DNA of 13,591 nucleotides from Baffinella frigidus (taxonomy: Eukaryota; Cryptophyceae; Cryptomonadales; Baffinellaceae): positions 91,799 through 105,389 of the forward strand of contig MU646700.1 of assembly GCA_026770585.1 (NCBI GenBank). Reading direction: 5' to 3'. The notes beneath the pieces were generated by a model that saw nothing but the letters and a program-made list of their open reading frames with translations, did not search any database and was not told where the DNA came from. The position numbers were made by a program, and so were the translations under genes. Positions 8,044 to 12,933 of this stretch are shown piece after piece (the first letter of the stretch is position 1; every line of letters starts with the position of its first letter).

Positions 8044-8076
8044 ACGCTTCAAGCGGAGCGGGCAGAGCTGCGCGCA
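8044..8076 (+). pseudogene. Partial, probably dead copy of exon 2
   Basis: After ACACCAG the bases 8044-8076 read TLQAERAELRA, which parallels VLQAERAGLLE of the exon at 8174. The block runs straight into AACCCTAACC with no GT donor. It may be a truncated duplicate, or the remnant of the original exon whose 3' half was replaced by repeat DNA. If read through, the phase is 0. Confidence 0.5.
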
Positions 8077-8173
8077 AACCCTAACCCCCAAACCCCAAAC
8101 CCTGGACCAAAACGCGCCGTAAAACCTCAACCCCAACCCCAAACCCTGAACCCATACACCCGGGGGTCGTCAG
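8077..8173. repeat. Telomere-like repeats between exon 2 copies
   Basis: CCCTAACCCC, CCCAAACCCTGG and CCCTGAACCC units, ending CGTCAG, the proposed acceptor of the next exon. Confidence 0.6.
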
Positions 8174-8287
8174 GTACTTCAAGCGGAGCGGGCGGGGCTT
8201 CTGGAGCAGCATGAGGAGGACCAGAGTCGGGTAGCTGCGGCGCTGCAGGCGCGTTTTGGGGACCCCAACAGCTTCGGCCTTGTTCAG
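8174..8287 (+). CDS. Exon 2 of the coiled-coil gene (3' end uncertain)
   Basis: Follows CGTCAG. In phase 0 it reads VLQAERAGLLEQHEEDQ, then SRVAAALQ, a highly charged helix with coiled-coil character, using GC-rich third positions. The conserved part ends at CTGCAG (8248), where the other copies of this block diverge. An open continuation FGDPNSFGLVQ leads to 8287, where the telomere-like G-rich DNA starts. No canonical GT lies exactly in phase 0: GTTCAG begins one base later, and CAG|GCGCGT would be a non-canonical GC donor. This is therefore the weakest boundary in the model. Same frame convention and style as exon 1 and the 9250 exon. Confidence 0.5.
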
Positions 8288-8372
8288 AGTTCAGGGTCCA
8301 GGGTTCAGGGTCCAGGGTCCAGGGTCCAGGGTCCAGGGTCCAGGGTCCAGGGTCCAGGGTGCAGGGTGCAGG
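8288..8372. repeat. (TCCAGGG)n telomere-like array, G-rich strand
   Basis: TTCAGGG and then about eight TCCAGGG units and a few TGCAGGG, in the orientation opposite to the terminal telomere. The variant is almost pure, so it was amplified locally. Confidence 0.85.
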
Positions 8373-8392
8373 GTGTATAGATTAGGGTGCAG

Positions 8393-8464
8393 CTGTGTTT
8401 GGAGCGGGCGGGGCTTCTGGAGCAGCATGAGGAGGACCAGGGTCGGGTAGCTGCGGCGCTACAG
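8393..8464 (+). pseudogene. Second copy of exon 2
   Basis: After GGTGCAG, 24 codons read LCLERAGLLEQHEEDQ then GRVAAALQ, nearly identical to the exon at 8174 apart from its first residues and S to G. The frame is intact to CTACAG at 8464, so it could be an alternative exon rather than a dead one. The following GCGCGTTTTGGGG matches the first copy and then diverges to TTGTGTGC. No canonical donor is present. Confidence 0.5.
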
Positions 8465-8486
8465 GCGCGTTTTGGGGTTGTGTGCT

Positions 8487-8724
8487 GCAGGCGTGTTGGG
8501 GTTTGGAGGTTGGGGTGTAGGCTTTGGGGGTTCGACCTAGGCCTAAACCCTAAACCATAGACCATGAAACCTAAACCGGAGTGATGAGTCGCCGCGGCGC
8601 TGCAGGCGTGTTGGGGTTTGGAGGTTGGGGTGTAGGCTTTGGGGGGGTTACCCAAGCCTAAACCCTGAGCCATAGACCATAAAACCTAAACCGGAGTGAT
8701 GAGTCGCCGCGGCGCTGCAGGCTT
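8487..8724. repeat. 115 bp tandem repeat with exon 2 ends
   Basis: GCAGGCGTGTTGGGGTTTGG recurs at 8488 and 8603, and GAGTCGCCGCGGCGCTGCAG precedes the second and third units, with a spacing of 115 bp (8491, 8606, 8721). Each unit combines the 3' end of exon 2 (GCGGCGCTGCAG) with GGGGTTTGGAGGTTGGGG and CCTAAACC-type DNA. The third unit is cut off. Confidence 0.8.
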
Positions 8725-8812
8725 GCTCCCCGATCCCTGAACCCTGAACCCTGAACCTTAAACCCCAAACCCCAAACCCCAAACCCCACACCAAAACCCC
8801 CAAACCCCAGCA
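8725..8812. repeat. Telomere-like repeats (CCCTGAA, CCCCAAA)
   Basis: Four CCCTGAA-like units followed by CCCCAAA and CCCCACA units, ending CCCCAGCAG. Confidence 0.7.
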
Positions 8813-8825
8813 GCTTCGGCCTTGT

Positions 8826-8936
8826 TCAGGGTTCAGGGTCCAGGGTTCAGGGTCCAGGGTTCAGGGTCCAGGGTTCAGGGTCCAGGGTCCAGGGTCCAGG
8901 GTCCAGGGTCCAGGGTCCAGGGTCCAGGGTCCAGGG
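8826..8936. repeat. (TCCAGGG/TTCAGGG)n array, second copy
   Basis: TTCAGGG alternates with TCCAGGG and is then followed by eight or more TCCAGGG. The flanks CTTCGGCCTTGTTCAG (left) and GTGTATAGATTAGGGTGCAG (right) are shared with the array at 8288-8372, so a segment of 170-190 bp was duplicated. Confidence 0.85.
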
Positions 8937-8957
8937 TGTATAGATTAGGGTGCAGCT

Positions 8958-9000
8958 GTGTTTGGAGCGGGCGGCTTCTGGAGCAGCACGAGGAGTATGA
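8958..9000 (+). pseudogene. Broken third copy of exon 2
   Basis: CTGTGTTTGGAGCGGGCGG matches the copy at 8393 but lacks two G of GCGGGGCTT, which shifts the frame, and CTTCTGGAGCAGCACGAGGA runs directly into the TIR element at 9001. It is both frameshifted and cut off, so it is dead. Confidence 0.65.
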
Positions 9001-9150
9001 TACTCATCTTGGAAGGTAACTGAATCAGTTCCTTTTCACTAGGAGGTTGAATATGAGAAATCAATTATGGAATAGTAAATTCAATTAGTCCTCCCAATTA
9101 AATGAAAACGCTGATTAGGGAAGTGATTCAGTTATGTTTCGAGATGAATA
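9001..9150. mobile_element. MITE-like TIR element (146 bp) in an exon 2 copy
   Basis: An AT-rich island in GC-rich surroundings. The element at 9003-9148 has imperfect inverted ends (CTCATCTTGGAAGGTAACTG against TTCATCTCGAAACATAACTG, both continuing AATCA-TTCC) and TA on both sides (9001-9002 and 9149-9150). A second inner inverted pair is GGAGGTTGAAT against ATTCAATTAGTCCTCC. No coding capacity. It is distinct in sequence from families A and B but shares the TA target preference. Confidence 0.7.
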
Positions 9151-9249
9151 CGGTGTGGGGAGTAGGGGTTAGGGTCCAGGGGTTCGAAGGGAAGGACTGA
9201 CGAAACCCTGAACCCTGAAGCCTGAAGCCTAACCCCCTAACCCCAACAG
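9151..9249. repeat. Telomere-like tail of the intron before exon 3
   Basis: GGGGTTAGGGTCCAGGGG at the left, then CCCTGAA and AGCCTGAAGCCTAA units, ending CCCCAACAG, the acceptor of the next exon. Confidence 0.65.
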
Positions 9250-9312
9250 GATCTACAGCGTCTGGAGGAGCTGCGGCTGCAGGACAATAAAGCGTCCGCT
9301 GAGGAGCGGCAG
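9250..9312 (+). CDS. Exon 3 of the coiled-coil gene (21 codons)
   Basis: A 63-base island between telomere-like blocks. The acceptor is CCCCAACAG|GAT and the donor CGGCAG|GTGCTG. It reads DLQRLEELRLQDNKASAEER plus Q, with leucine/hydrophobic spacing typical of a coiled coil. Both borders are phase 0, as for exon 1. Repeat DNA resumes within eight bases of the donor. The protein role is unknown; the residues continue the helical character of exons 1 and 2. Confidence 0.65.
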
Positions 9313-9701
9313 GTGCTGAAACCCTTAAACCCTGAACTCGAAACCTGAAACCTGAAACCCTGAACCCTGAACTCTGAACCCGAAACCCGAAACCCGAAAC
9401 TCGAAACCCGAAACCCGAAACCCGAAACCCGAAACCCTGAACCCTGAACCCTGAACTCGAAACCTGAAACCCGAAACCCTGAATCCTGAACCCTAAACCC
9501 TGAACACGAAACCTGAAACTCGAAACCCTGAACCTAGAACCCTGAACCCCGAACCCTGAATCCTGTCCCCCTGCACGAGGTCCCACCTAAACCCTAATCC
9601 ACTATACCCTGCACCCTTGAAGCTGAATTATGAACCCTAAACCCTAAAATCTGTACCCTATACCCCGAACCCTACACCCTCAACCCCAAACCCCACACCA
9701 G
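9313..9701. repeat. Intron 3: CCCTGAA/CCCGAAA repeats
   Basis: From the donor GTGCTGAAACCC on, the intron is CCCTGAA and CCCGAAA heptamers. About eight almost pure CCCGAAA units lie at 9376-9440. It ends CCCCACACCAG. Minus-strand frames across it give (FRVQG)n-type polypeptides, which are translations of a 7-mer and not genes. Confidence 0.8.
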
Positions 9702-9740
9702 GTGCTGCTCTCAGAACTGCGTGCGGCTCCAGCCTCTGCG
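9702..9740 (+). CDS. Exon 4 of the coiled-coil gene (13 codons)
   Basis: CCCCACACCAG|GTG at the left and TCTGCG|GTGAGA at the right enclose VLLSELRAAPASA. Both borders are phase 0, and the donor GTGAGA is a good match to consensus. The exon is very short, but its GC-rich codons contrast sharply with the surrounding repeats. Confidence 0.6.
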
Positions 9741-10189
9741 GTGAGACCCTCCACCCTAAACCCTGAACCCTACACCCTAAACCCTGAACCCCACACCCTA
9801 AACCCTGAACCCTAAACCATACAACCTACACCCTGAACCCCACACCCCAAACTCTAAACCCCAAACCCTATACCTACCACCTAACGCCCTAAACCCCAAA
9901 CCCTATACCTTAAACCCCAAACAGGAACCAAAATCTAACCCGTTACCCCTCAGCAGGGCCCAACCCCTAATCGCTAGACCCTAAACAGGGCCCAACCCCT
10001 AATCCCCAGACCCTAAGCAGAGCCCGTAATCCCCAGACCCTAAGCAGGACCATAAGCTCCTAATCCTCAGACCCTAAGCAGGACCAAACCCGTACACCCC
10101 ACACCATAAATCCTAACCCCCAAACCCGACCCAGGGGCGGAATCTCCCGCCCTCGCCCCGCGCGTCTCTCGCTTCCCCCTCTTCCAGAG
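9741..10189. repeat. Intron 4: telomere-like repeats plus 32 bp minisatellite
   Basis: CCCTAAACCCTGAACCC units with CCCTACACC variants, then at 9954-10090 a minisatellite whose units begin CAGGGCCCAACCCCTAATC and recur at 9954, 9986, 10018, 10045 and 10079 (spacings 32, 32, 27, 34). The 3' end has a pyrimidine-rich tract (CGTCTCTCGCTTCCCCCTC) just before the acceptor. Confidence 0.75.
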
Positions 10190-10213
10190 ACCGCGCGTGG
10201 AAAGACGCAGCAG
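10190..10213 (+). CDS. Exon 5, microexon of 8 codons
   Basis: Read TARGKTQQ between CTTCCAGAG and CAGCAG|GTTCGC. An AG exists at 10186-10187 and another at 10188-10189; only the second gives a length divisible by three and keeps phase 0. The strong polypyrimidine tract upstream supports an acceptor here. A microexon this small is uncertain without RNA evidence. Confidence 0.45.
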
Positions 10214-10454
10214 GTTCGCACCCTAGACCCTAGACCCTAGACCCCAGACCCTACACCCTACACCCTAAACCTCACACTCTAAACCCTCAACCCTCAACCC
10301 TCAACCCCAACCTCAAACCCCAGACCCCAAACCCCAAACCCCAAACCCCAATCCCCAAACCCCAACCCCCAATCCTCAAACCCCAAACCCCAAGCCCTAA
10401 CCCCCAAACCCCAAACCACAATCCCCACACCGTACACCCTTTACAGCCTTACAG
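10214..10454. repeat. Intron 5: CCCTAGA, CCCTCAA and CCCCAAA blocks
   Basis: Starts GTTCGCACCCTAGACCCTAG and changes block by block to CCCTCAA (about 10285) and CCCCAAA (about 10320-10430). It ends CCTTACAG. The blocks are locally uniform variants of the telomere heptamer. Confidence 0.75.
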
Positions 10455-10520
10455 ATCGAGGACGCAATGGACGCGATCAAGCGCGGGCGTTCTGAGCACG
10501 TCCCGAAGAGTACTGCGAAG
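10455..10520 (+). CDS. Exon 6 of the coiled-coil gene (22 codons)
   Basis: CCTTACAG|ATC to GCGAAG|GTAAAC, 66 bases, phase 0 at both ends. Reads IEDAMDAIKRGRSEHVPKST plus AK, a charged, partly helical peptide with GC-rich third positions. The donor GTAAAC merges directly into CCTTAAACCCTAAA repeats. Confidence 0.65.
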
Positions 10521-10715
10521 GTAAACCTTAAACCCTAAAGGTTCAGGGTTTAGGGTGTAGGGTGTAGGGGTTAGGGGGTATGGGTTAGGATTTAGGGTTT
10601 AGGGTATACTTAACCCTTGACCCACACCCTAAACCCTAAACCCTGAACCCGAAACCCTAACCTATAAACCCTAACCCCTACACCCTACACCCCAAACCCT
10701 AAACCCCTAAACCAG
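10521..10715. repeat. Intron 6: inverted telomere-like repeat
   Basis: The first half is G-rich (TTTAGGGTGTAGGG units at about 10535-10605) and the second half C-rich (CACCCTAAACCCTAAACC at about 10624-10710). The halves are complementary, so the intron RNA could fold and bring both splice sites together. It ends CCCTAAACCAG. Confidence 0.75.
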
Positions 10716-10843
10716 GTGGACGCGCGCCGGGACGTGATAGCTTCCCTTTCGGACGAGATGAAGGGCGTGATGGAGAAGACGGACAGCTGCCTGGCGAATG
10801 TGGCTGGGACGGACCCTGCGGCCCTGCAGTGGTTCCTCGCCAG
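10716..10843 (+). CDS. Exon 7 of the coiled-coil gene
   Basis: CCCTAAACCAG|GTG opens the exon in phase 0. It reads VDARRDVIASLSDEMKGVME, then KTDSCLANVAGTDPAALQWF and LA, ending CTCGCCAG|GTTGCT in phase 2 with two bases of an Arg codon left. The proposed partner exon at 12619 begins with the single base G that completes AGG, so the junction is in frame. If not spliced, the frame runs on into the TIR element and stops at TAG 10947-10949. The tail of this exon is repeated three more times downstream. Family not recognised. Confidence 0.65.
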
Positions 10844-10849
10844 GTTGCT

Positions 10850-10953
10850 CCCGGGCTTTTCGGACACTATATTCAGTCAACTCCTGGGGTCAAAAAGATG
10901 TGTTTCGGGGGGTTCAGCCCAGGATTGCTTGAGACGAAAAGCCCGTTAGTCAC
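10850..10953 (+). mobile_element. TIR element family C, copy 1
   Basis: Ends CGGGCTTTTCGG and GACGAAAAGCCCG(TTAGT). The interior ATTCAGTCAACTCC, CGGGGGGTTCAGCCC is shared by all copies. It follows the exon 7 donor by about six bases. Its right end supplies the in-frame TAG for unspliced exon 7. Confidence 0.75.
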
Positions 10954-10974
10954 GAGTGGGCGTTGATCGCGAGA

Positions 10975-11045
10975 GGACGGACAGCTGCCTGGCGAATGTG
11001 GCTGGGACGGACCCTGCGGCCCTGCAGTGGTTCCTCGCCAGGTCG
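10975..11045 (+). pseudogene. Duplicate of the exon 7 tail, copy 2
   Basis: Bases from GGACGGACAGCTGCC to CTCGCCAGG repeat 10777-10844 with almost no changes, 198 bp downstream. The 5' part of the exon is missing and is replaced by GTGGGCGTTGATCGCGAG. No acceptor is present at the original exon start. The frame is still open through the block. Confidence 0.75.
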
Positions 11046-11049
11046 GTCG

Positions 11050-11151
11050 CGGGCTTTTCGGGGCGTAGATTCAGTCAACTCCCATGCGTAGCACCCTGCA
11101 TTTCGGGGGGTCCAGCCTGGGGTTGCACCGGACGAAAAGCCCGTTAGCGAT
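11050..11151 (+). mobile_element. TIR element family C, copy 2
   Basis: CGGGCTTTTCGGGGCG at the left and GACGAAAAGCCCGTTAG at the right, with GATTCAGTCAACTCCCA and TTTCGGGGGGTCCAGCC inside. Same orientation and same distance from the duplicated exon tail as copy 1. Confidence 0.75.
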
Positions 11152-11160
11152 TGGGAGGTG

Positions 11161-11207
11161 GTGGCTGCGACGGACCCCGCGGCCCTGCAGTGGTTCCTCG
11201 CCAGGTT
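11161..11207 (+). pseudogene. Duplicate of the exon 7 tail, copy 3 (shortened)
   Basis: Starts only at GTGGCTGCGACGGACCC and runs to CTCGCCAGG, so about 35 bp present in the other copies are deleted. It lies 163 bp after copy 2. Confidence 0.7.
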
Positions 11208-11212
11208 GCTCC

Positions 11213-11314
11213 CGGGCTTTTCGGACACCATATTCAGTCAACTCCCGGGGGCAAAAAGATGTTTTTCGGGGGGCGGAGCCCGGGGGTTGGACCAGACGAA
11301 AAGCCCGTTAGTCA
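11213..11314 (+). mobile_element. TIR element family C, copy 3
   Basis: Very close to copy 1 (CGGACACCATATTCAGTCAA, GGGGCAAAAAGATG, GACGAAAAGCCCGTTAGTCA), with GGCGGAGCCCGGGGG in the middle as its main difference. Confidence 0.75.
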
Positions 11315-11335
11315 CGAGTGGGTGTTGATCGCGAG

Positions 11336-11405
11336 AAGACGGACAGCTGCCTGGCGAATGTGGCTGGGACGTACCCTGCGGCCCTGCAGTGGTTCCTTTC
11401 CAGGT
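11336..11405 (+). pseudogene. Duplicate of the exon 7 tail, copy 4
   Basis: GAAGACGGACAGCTGCC to CTTTCCAGG, 199 bp after copy 3, with GAC to TAC and CTCGCC to CTTTCC changes. It is followed not by the TIR element but by GTTGGTGGTGCAGGG and telomere-like repeats. Confidence 0.75.
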
Positions 11406-11650
11406 TGGTGGTGCAGGGTGCATGGTTCAGGGTTCAGGGTTCAGGTGTTGGGGTTGAGGGTGCAGGGTGCATGGTTCAGGGTTCAGGGTTCAGGTGTTGG
11501 GGTTGAGGGTGCAGGGTGCATGGTTTAGGGTTCAGTGTTCAGGTTTAAGGGTGCAGGGTGCAGGTTGCAGGGTGCAGGGTGCTGGGTGCTGGGTGCTGGG
11601 TGCTGGGTGCTGGGTGCTGGTTTTAGGGTTCAGGGTTCAGGGTTCATCAC
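11406..11650. repeat. G-rich telomere-like block (TTCAGGG, TGCAGGG, TGCTGGG)
   Basis: A unit of about 65 bp containing GGTGCATGGTTCAGGG and CAGGTGTTGGGGTTGAGGG occurs twice. It is followed by TGCAGGG and by about six TGCTGGG heptamers near 11578-11620, then TTCAGGG. The orientation is opposite to the terminal telomere. Confidence 0.8.
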
Positions 11651-11679
11651 CAGGTTGGTAAAGGGCGTTTGGGGGCTCT

Positions 11680-11850
11680 CGTTTGGTCGATTTCCAGGCG
11701 TAGCACGCTGTTTTTCGGGGGTTCATTCCGGGATTCCTCTTCTTTATTACTCGCATACAGGACCTGAAACATACCTCTCAGCTTTCGGATTGGGCTAGCC
11801 GAAAAGCCCGTTAAGCTTTCGGATTGGGCTAGCCGAAAAGCCTGTTAGTG
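11680..11850 (+). mobile_element. Partial family C element with 34 bp end duplication
   Basis: TTTCCAGGCGTAGCACGCTG and TTTTTCGGGGGTTCATTCC match the family C interior, but the left end is missing. The right end is duplicated: AGCTTTCGGATTGGGCTAGC followed by CGAAAAGCC and a GTTA end at 11780-11813 and again at 11814-11847, with one difference. Confidence 0.65.
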
Positions 11851-11869
11851 ACTACCAGCTGATGCCACT

Positions 11870-12057
11870 TACTGCAAAGCCACAGGGGACTTCTCAAATT
11901 CTTGGACGCGACACTAAAATCGTTTGTAGGTTACCTTTTGACGAATTTTGGTCACGTCATGGGGGTGGAAATTGCCTTATGAAAAAAAGATGGCTCCAAA
12001 GTAGGCGACAGGGTCCTGTTGCCTACTTTTTGAGATTTCTTATGTGGCTTTGCAGTA
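11870..12057. mobile_element. 184 bp TIR element with TA flanks
   Basis: TACTGCAAAGCCACA (11870-11884) and TGTGGCTTTGCAGTA (12043-12057) are perfect inverted repeats. If the outer TA is the target duplication, the element is 11872-12055. Inverted similarity continues less perfectly to TTCTCAAA against TTTGAGA. Inside lies a 15 bp stem AAAGTAGGCGACAGG against CCTGTTGCCTACTTT near 11998-12029. No coding capacity. Confidence 0.7.
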
Positions 12058-12064
12058 GACCCTC

Positions 12065-12120
12065 GCCAGGGCGGACGCACCCTCCGGCAGCATGGATTCT
12101 TAATTAACGTCCGCCCTGGC
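12065..12120. repeat. Perfect 13 bp inverted repeat
   Basis: GCCAGGGCGGACG (12065-12077) and CGTCCGCCCTGGC (12108-12120) are exact complements around a 30-base loop containing TTAATTAA. It lies immediately next to the 184 bp element. It could be a very small TIR element or a transcript hairpin. Confidence 0.6.
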
Positions 12121-12149
12121 AAAAGTGGAGAGCAGTGACGTCAAAAGGC

Positions 12150-12225
12150 TGCGTAAAGCAACTGCACGAGCGCCCACGGCGGCGGAGCAGCGCTGCTGCA
12201 TGGCAACGGGCGACCGCTCGCACGC
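12150..12225 (+). pseudogene. Diverged fragment related to exon 8
   Basis: GGCGGAGCAGCGCTGCTGCA, TGGCAACGGGCGA parallels GGTGGAGCAGCGCGCGCTTC, TGCACGGCGAAGGGCGG of exon 8. It is GC-rich but not in one conserved frame, and family C copy 5 begins immediately after it. Confidence 0.45.
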
Positions 12226-12339
12226 AAATCACTAACGGGCTTTTCGGGGCGTACATTCAGTCACCTCCCAGGCGCAGCACTCTGTCTCCTGGGGGGTTCC
12301 GCCCCAAATTGGACCAACCGAAAAGCCCGTTAGTGATTT
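12226..12339 (+). mobile_element. TIR element family C, complete copy (114 bp)
   Basis: Best-preserved member: CACTAACGGGCTTTTCGG and its exact complement form 22 bp perfect TIRs when the outer AAAT/ATTT bases are included. The interior matches copies 1-3 (CATTCAGTCACCTCCCAGGC, GGGGGGTTCCGCCCC). The other copies have lost the outermost bases of the left TIR. No target duplication is clear. Confidence 0.8.
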
Positions 12340-12356
12340 AGCGCACTGATTGGGTG

Positions 12357-12412
12357 CTGATCGCGCTCTTGCCAGGGGGCTCTCGGCGCCGAACCACTAA
12401 CGGGTCTTTCGA
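12357..12412 (+). pseudogene. Decoy exon 8 acceptor plus TIR fragment
   Basis: GCTCTTGCCAGGGGGCTCTC resembles the true acceptor TTCCAG|GGGGAGCTCGG. It is followed after about 20 bases by CACTAACGGGTCTTTCG, a truncated left end of family C. Confidence 0.5.
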
Positions 12413-12427
12413 TCGTGAAAAACCGGC

Positions 12428-12500
12428 GCTAAATTCGCCCGCCCTTCCATGGTGCCAGGGGGAGCTCGGAAGGGGAGCAGCTCTCGGCTTGTTGACGGGC
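12428..12500 (+). pseudogene. Decoy copy of the exon 8 5' end
   Basis: GCTAAATTCGCCCGCCC, CATGGTGCCAGGGGGAGCTC and GGAAGGGGAGCAGC repeat the start of exon 8 and its upstream intron bases with 160 bp spacing (12428 and 12588). The copy is broken after about 70 bp by a family C element. Confidence 0.7.
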
Positions 12501-12578
12501 TTTTGGTACACTAGATTCAGTCAACTCCCAGGCGTGACTCTCTGTGTTTCGGGGGGTTCAGCCCGAAAAGTCCTCGAC
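12490..12578 (+). mobile_element. TIR element family C, degenerate copy 6
   Basis: GTTGACGGGCTTTTGGTACA, CTAGATTCAGTCAACTCCCA, GGCGTGACTCTCTGTGTTTC and GGGGGGTTCAGCCCGAAAAG follow the family order, with a shortened right end. Confidence 0.7.
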
Positions 12579-12618
12579 TGAATGGGTGCTAAATTCGCCC
12601 GCCCTTTCATGGTTCCAG

Positions 12619-12790
12619 GGGGAGCTCGGAGGTGGAGCAGCGCGCGCTTCTGCACGGCGAAGGGCGGGCAATCACAAGCGGGTCGGACCTCGAGCTCTCT
12701 GCGCGGGTGGGGCGGGACAGGCTTGCGGGCGTGCTCCTCCGGGGGAGGGAGCGGCGGGGGATGCTGCGCGTGTTGTGCGCGTGGGCCAAG
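12619..12790 (+). CDS. Exon 8 of the coiled-coil gene
   Basis: The acceptor is GGTTCCAG|GGGG. With the first G completing the split Arg codon of exon 7, the frame reads GSSEVEQRALLHGEGRAITS, GSDLELSARVGRDRLAGVLL, RGRERRGMLRVLCAWAK. Strongly GC-biased third positions and a basic amphipathic helix near the end support coding. Possible ends are a donor AAG|GTGCGC at 12791 (phase 0), TTG|GTGAGC at 12863, or read-through to TGA at 12893-12895. The 12791 donor region recurs at 12913-12928 (CAAGGTGCGCGCTGCG), like other duplicated splice borders in this gene. Any further exons would lie outside or near the window edge. Confidence 0.6.
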
Positions 12791-12933
12791 GTGCGCGCTG
12801 CGACGACCCTGTGTCTATCCACCTTCTGGCGCTGTCTCAGTCTATTTGGGCTGACCAAGTTGGTGAGCCCGGGCTTCTTCCCGCTCCGAAGTTGACGAAT
12901 TAGTACCTTGGGCAAGGTGCGCGCTGCGTGGTT

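Noticed and set aside
8256-9019. Plus-strand frames rich in FRVQGPGSRVQG
   Set aside because: Same cause: the TCCAGGG array has no stop in one frame. No non-repeat domain is present.
9128-9586. 152-residue minus-strand frame with FRVQG repeats
   Set aside because: It is a translation of TTCAGGG/TCGGG heptamers and overlaps the better supported exon at 9250-9312. Seven-base repeats free of stops always give such frames.
10777-11405. CRISPR-like spacing of repeated blocks
   Set aside because: Repeats are long, coding-derived and separated by copies of the same TIR element, not by unique spacers; the locus is eukaryotic.
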